The notes beneath the pieces were generated by a model. It worked only from the letters and a program-made list of their open reading frames with translations, had not been told where the DNA came from and ran no database searches. Shown piece by piece: positions 60,930 through 64,000 of a DNA stretch of 64,000 bases. Both the position numbers and the translations under genes were made by a program. Origin of the DNA: Saccharopolyspora_C sp047200635. GTDB lineage: Bacteria; Actinomycetota; Actinomycetes; Mycobacteriales; Pseudonocardiaceae. The stretch's first letter is position 1. Each line of letters opens with the position of its first letter. The DNA is taken from the NCBI RefSeq assembly GCF_047200635.1, contig NZ_JBJZOI010000003.1, forward strand, positions 62,001-126,000, written 5' to 3'.

Positions 60930-60996
60930 ACCCCCACGCCCATTAGTAGGGCACTAGCACCTCAAGCTAGCGCGTCTGCCATTCCGCCACTCGGAC
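60911..60996 (-). tRNA. tRNA-Leu (GAG)
   Basis: An 86-base class II tRNA. Acceptor stem GTCCGAG (60990-60996) pairs with CTCGGAC (60912-60918), and the discriminator A is at 60911. The anticodon stem CTAGC/GCTAG encloses loop TTGAGGT, giving anticodon GAG. The variable arm is long, as in leucine tRNAs, and the T arm GGGGGTTCAAGTCCCCC is canonical. No CCA is encoded. It is the target site of the genomic island. Confidence 0.95.
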
Positions 60997-61116
60997 GCCT
61001 CAGTGCCACCTGTTGTTTTCGGTGGCCTCTGCTGTGTTGTGTACATAGATTAGCTGATCGATTTCGGGGGTCCCAACCCACCCCCCTCTACGGGCGTCGG
61101 GTGGTAGGAAGGCCTG

Positions 61117-62469
61117 GTGAGTGAGCACATCGGGACTGCTGCGGGTGATCATGAGGCTGGGCTGCGACGGGCCGAGGACGAGGTCGTCGGGCTGGCCAGT
61201 GATCTGATTCGGATCGACACGACGAACACCGGGGATCCGGCGACGCTGGCGGGAGAGCGGGTCGCCGCGGAGTACGTGGCGGGCAAGCTCGCCGAGGTGG
61301 GGTACGAGACCACCTATGTCGAGTCCGGCGACCACCCGGGACGCGGGAACGTCATCGCGCGGCTGCCGGGGGCCGGGTCGGACCGGGGCGGGCTGCTCGT
61401 GCACGGTCACTTGGACGTGGTGCCGGCGGACGCTGCGGAGTGGTCGGTGCACCCGTTCTCCGGGGCCGTGCAGGACGGCTACGTGTGGGGGCGCGGAGCC
61501 GTCGACATGAAGGACATGCTCGCGATGAGCCTGGCCGTGGCGCGGCGGTTCAAGCGGGACGGGATCACGCCGCAGCGCGACCTGGTCTTCGCCTTCCTCG
61601 CCGACGAGGAGGCAGGCGGGTTGCAGGGCGCGCAGTGGCTGGCCGATCACCGGCCGGAGCTGTTCGAGGGCTGCACGGAGGCGATCAGCGAGGTCGGCGG
61701 GTACTCGGTGACCTTCCAGGACGGCGTGCGGGCCTACCTGGTGCAGACCGCGGAGAAGGGGATCCGCTGGCTGAAGCTGCGCACCCGCGGCCGCGCGGGG
61801 CACGGGTCGATGGTGCACGAGGACAACGCCGTCACGAAGCTGTCGGAGGCGGTGGCGAAACTGGGCCAGCACCGCTTCCCGCTCGTGCTCAACGAATCGG
61901 TCCGGGAGTTCCTGGACGGTGTCACCGAGCTCACCGGCTGGGAATTCCCGGCCGACGACCTCGACGGCTCGGTGGCCAAGCTCGGCAACCTCTCCCGGAT
62001 CGTCGGCGCCACCCTCCGGGACACCGCGAACCCGACGATGCTCACCGCCGGGTACAAGCACAACGTGATCCCCTCGGTGGCGGAGGCCGCCGTGGACTGC
62101 CGCATCCTGCCCGGTCGGGAAGAGGCCTTCGACCGGGAACTCGCCGAGCTCCTCGGGCCGGACGTGGAGCGCGAGTGGGTCGGTCTGCCGCCGGTGGAGA
62201 CGCGGTTCGAGGGGCGCCTGGTGGACCGGATGAGCGCCTCGCTCATCGCGGAGGACCCGGCGGCGAAGACCCTGCCCTACATGATGTCCGGCGGAACGGA
62301 CGCCAAATCGTTCAGCAGGCTCGGCATGAACTGCTACGGCTTCGCGCCGCTGCGGCTGCCCGCCGACCTGGACTTCAGCGCGTTGTTCCACGGCGTCGAC
62401 GAACGGGTGCCGGTGGATGCGCTGCGATTCGGCGTCCGGGTCCTGGACCGCTTCCTGCGCGAGGCCTGA
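61117..62469 (+). CDS. M20/M25/M40-family metallohydrolase
   Basis: A 450-residue zinc peptidase. Motifs: LLVHGHLDVVPADAAEW (metal His, catalytic Asp), WGRGAVDMKDMLAM (bridging Asp), FAFLADEEAGGLQGA (catalytic Glu pair), RAGHGSMVHEDNAVTKLSEA in the lid, and LFHGVDERVPVDALR near the end. These fit the ArgE/DapE/CPG2-like M20 branch conserved in actinomycetes as a core gene. GTG start; about 120 bases after the tRNA on the opposite strand. Likely a cytosolic dipeptidase or deacylase. Unlike the left-hand M20 gene it is not in an operon. Confidence 0.92.
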   Translation: MSEHIGTAAGDHEAGLRRAEDEVVGLASDLIRIDTTNTGDPATLAGERVAAEYVAGKLAEVGYETTYVESGDHPGRGNVIARLPGAGSDRGGLLVHGHLDVVPADAAEWSVHPFSGAVQDGYVWGRGAVDMKDMLAMSLAVARRFKRDGITPQRDLVFAFLADEEAGGLQGAQWLADHRPELFEGCTEAISEVGGYSVTFQDGVRAYLVQTAEKGIRWLKLRTRGRAGHGSMVHEDNAVTKLSEAVAKLGQHRFPLVLNESVREFLDGVTELTGWEFPADDLDGSVAKLGNLSRIVGATLRDTANPTMLTAGYKHNVIPSVAEAAVDCRILPGREEAFDRELAELLGPDVEREWVGLPPVETRFEGRLVDRMSASLIAEDPAAKTLPYMMSGGTDAKSFSRLGMNCYGFAPLRLPADLDFSALFHGVDERVPVDALRFGVRVLDRFLREA

Positions 62470-63131
62470 TCGCGTCCCTCCCCGGCAGCCCACCGCCGTG
62501 AAGTACCTCGTCGCGCGGGCTGTCGGGGTGGACCCGCTGGACGCGGCGGGGGCCCGGGAGCTGCTGCGGCCGCGGTGCTCGGTCCCCGCGCCTGAATCCG
62601 CACGGGGTGACCGGCCGATGCCGTCGCGCCCGGTCGCCGGTGCTCGCTGACCCCGCCGCATCTGCCTCGCTGTCGCTGTTCGCCCTGGTGTGCTGCGCAC
62701 TCGAGTGTGCGCAGCGCCCCGAACTCCCCCCCCATCAGCCACGGAAATGTCGCTGCTAGTGGGGTTCCTCGAGGCCGCTCGCGGCCACCCAGCTCTCTTC
62801 CTCGCGGATCGCTCTCGGTGGTTGTGCGCCACGGTTGTGGACTGATCAGTCCACAGTGAACGGCGGATGCGGTCGGCATCTGGGGTGTGCGCCAAGTTGC
62901 GCCGGCGTGGGCGGGTTTGGTTCCGCCGGCTCGCGCTTCCTCCCGGCTGAGCCTGGAGGGGGCGATGCGCGTCGTGGTCGTCGGGCGCTGACCGGTCGCC
63001 CGCCGTGGCGGGTCGAGTGCGCAGGGTTGATCTCGACTGTTGCTCACGGTCCCCGGGATGGGTCGATCGAGTGTGCCCAGGTTTCGGAGATGGCCAGTCT
63101 GGATCTTTCGGCTCGCCTGGCGCGCGGAGTG
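62470..63131. other. 662-base gap without a supported gene
   Basis: Frames on both strands lack family features. It holds a hairpin at 62692 (listed) and the promoter of the HTH-DUF3887 gene. A long C-run sits at about 62726-62733. Confidence 0.5.
62692..62715 (+). terminator. Hairpin downstream of the M20 peptidase gene
   Basis: GCTGCGCAC pairs perfectly with GTGCGCAGC around a 6-base loop. It lies 220 bases after the peptidase stop and lacks a T-run; a terminator is plausible but not certain. Confidence 0.4.
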
Positions 63132-63152
63132 GTGTCAAGTTAAGGTTTACAC
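63132..63152 (+). promoter_or_regulatory. Imperfect palindrome touching the start codon of the HTH-DUF3887 gene
   Basis: A 21-base site from GTGTCAAG to TTTACAC, with 15 of 21 positions matching their reverse complement (GTGTnAA...TTnACAC). It ends at the base before the ATG, leaving no room for a ribosome site, which suggests either a leaderless message or an operator overlapping the promoter. Confidence 0.5.
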
Positions 63153-63761
63153 ATGCAAGAAAACATGACAGAGTCGATACGGGCGCTGAAGGAGCACCTG
63201 GACGCGCTCCTCGCCTCCCGCGTGCTGGCGAGGGACGAGGACTGGGCCGCCTCGATCGGGCGTGCCGTGCGCATCCAGGCGGCTGCCGACGACGTGGTGC
63301 GCGCTGTCGTGCAGCAGGCACGTCAGGACGGCACCACCTGGCACGTCATCGGTGGCGCGCTCGGCGTGAGCCGACAAGCGGCGTTCCAGCGCTACGGCAG
63401 ACCAACCGATCCCAGAACAGGGGAACCCATGAACACGACACCACTGCCGGAGGCCGCGAAGCTGGCGGCTTCGGTGATCGACGATCTCGCGTCCGGGAAC
63501 TGGTCGCGAGTCACCGAGCGGTTCGATCCGGCGATGCGCGACGGCCTCTCGGAGGACGCGCTCGCCGCCGCGTGGGCGCAGATCGTCGGCTTGTCGGGCG
63601 CCCTCGAGGAGCGCCGGGAGCCGGAGATCACCCGCGCCGGGGACGTGACGGTCACGAACACGCCGCTCGTGCTGGAGGCGGGCGACTACACGGCCCGGAT
63701 CGCGTTCCGCGACGACCGGACGATCGCCGGCCTGCACATCCTCGAAGGGCCGACCTCGTGA
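63153..63761 (+). CDS. Helix-turn-helix plus DUF3887-like protein
   Basis: A 202-residue protein. Residues 1-85 include DGTTWHVIGGALGVSRQAAF, an HTH also found before DUF3887 domains; residues 100-200 (AASVIDDLASGNWSRVTERF; GLSEDALAAAWAQIVGLSGA) match the DUF3887 fold. ATG at 63153; no Shine-Dalgarno sequence is visible, consistent with leaderless translation. Its stop overlaps the next gene's GTG (GTGA). It probably regulates or assists the membrane protease downstream. Confidence 0.85.
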   Translation: MQENMTESIRALKEHLDALLASRVLARDEDWAASIGRAVRIQAAADDVVRAVVQQARQDGTTWHVIGGALGVSRQAAFQRYGRPTDPRTGEPMNTTPLPEAAKLAASVIDDLASGNWSRVTERFDPAMRDGLSEDALAAAWAQIVGLSGALEERREPEITRAGDVTVTNTPLVLEAGDYTARIAFRDDRTIAGLHILEGPTS

Positions 63762-64000
63762 CCGTCGACCCGATCGAGGAGCCGGCCGTCGCCACGACTC
63801 GAAGCGGAGTTGGCCTGCGCGGCCGGGACCTGCGCGGCGTCATCGCGTTCACCGTCCTCGCGCTCGGTCTCGGCTGGCTCGTCGCGCTGCCGCTCTGGCT
63901 GGGGGAGGGGTTGGCGAGCCCGTCGTTCCTGGTCGTGTCCATCGCCACGATGGCGACTCCCGCCTGCGCCGCCCTCCTCGTCGTGTTCTTCGTGGAGCGA
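63758..64000 (+). CDS. CPBP-type intramembrane protease, 5' part
   Basis: Runs off the right edge; 81 residues visible. Two membrane helices can be seen (VIAFTVLALGLGWLVALPLW; FLVVSIATMATPACAALLVV). This opening is common in CPBP/Abi-family membrane proteases that follow DUF3887 genes; the EExxxR catalytic motif would lie beyond the window. Assignment rests on the opening and the neighbour. Confidence 0.6.
   Translation, partial: MTVDPIEEPAVATTRSGVGLRGRDLRGVIAFTVLALGLGWLVALPLWLGEGLASPSFLVVSIATMATPACAALLVVFFVER

Noticed and set aside
62726..62733. Run of C as a possible phase-variation tract
   Set aside because: It is not inside a supported gene, so no switching consequence can be argued.
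61000..63321. 773-codon minus-strand frame opposite the M20 peptidase
   Set aside because: It crosses a clear M20 gene and a non-coding gap without any family feature.

Overview
The window is about 70% G+C with many GTG starts and 1-4 bp start/stop overlaps. It carries a WhiB regulator, an ESX-type small protein, a tandem Lrp regulator and a type I-E-like CRISPR array. This points to a filamentous actinomycete, plausibly Pseudonocardiales (Saccharopolyspora-like); the genus is an inference from gene content only.

Layout. (1) 1-14.0 kb, metallophore biosynthesis and uptake: the 3' part of a PKS/NRPS hybrid (KS-AT-KR-ACP-Cy-TE), a lipoprotein substrate-binding protein, a permease, a natural fusion of a second permease with two ABC ATPases, and a stand-alone protein with two methyltransferase domains, all translationally coupled. 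A Fur/Zur-type box follows, then a thioredoxin-reductase-like flavoprotein. The set resembles the yersiniabactin HMWP1 module with its methyltransferases supplied in trans. (2) 14.2-24.1 kb, chromosomal genes: a NarL-type two-component system, a secreted alpha/beta-hydrolase lipoprotein, an acyl-CoA dehydrogenase / PIG-L-methyltransferase / glycosyltransferase operon, and STAS, DoxX and HIT proteins. (3) 24.8-25.5 kb, a CRISPR array of 13 identical 29-bp repeats and twelve 32-bp spacers, with no cas gene in the window. (4) 25.6-31.8 kb, a six-gene catabolic operon led by a tandem Lrp regulator. (5) 32.3-60.9 kb, an accessory region that looks like genomic islands accreted at the 3' end of tRNA-Leu(GAG). 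It holds an SMI1-like protein, a tyrosine integrase relic, an unrecognised 458-aa protein, a complete type II Wadjet system (jetABCD) with a coupled zinc-ribbon gene, broken XRE and serine-recombinase genes, a 716-aa unknown protein with a tiny membrane partner, a Vsr endonuclease, a frameshifted PUA/EVE-HNH nuclease with a MazG gene interrupted by a stop codon, an AT-rich AIPR gene, WhiB, GNAT, an ESX/Ntox28-like toxin-immunity locus, relaxase debris and small element genes. (6) 60.9-64.0 kb, core flank: tRNA-Leu, an M20 peptidase, an HTH-DUF3887 protein and the start of a CPBP protease.

Serine-recombinase 3' ends lie beside a 16-bp direct repeat at 46402 and 60906; the second copy is the tRNA 3' end. 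This marks a 14.5-kb island, and an imperfect third copy at 34152 may mark an older one carrying Wadjet. Single-lesion gene deaths (three in-frame stops, three frameshifts) concentrate in these islands, while Wadjet, AIPR and the toxin locus stay open. That suggests mobility functions are decaying while defence and competition functions are kept. Family assignments rest on motifs and remembered family features, not on database searches.
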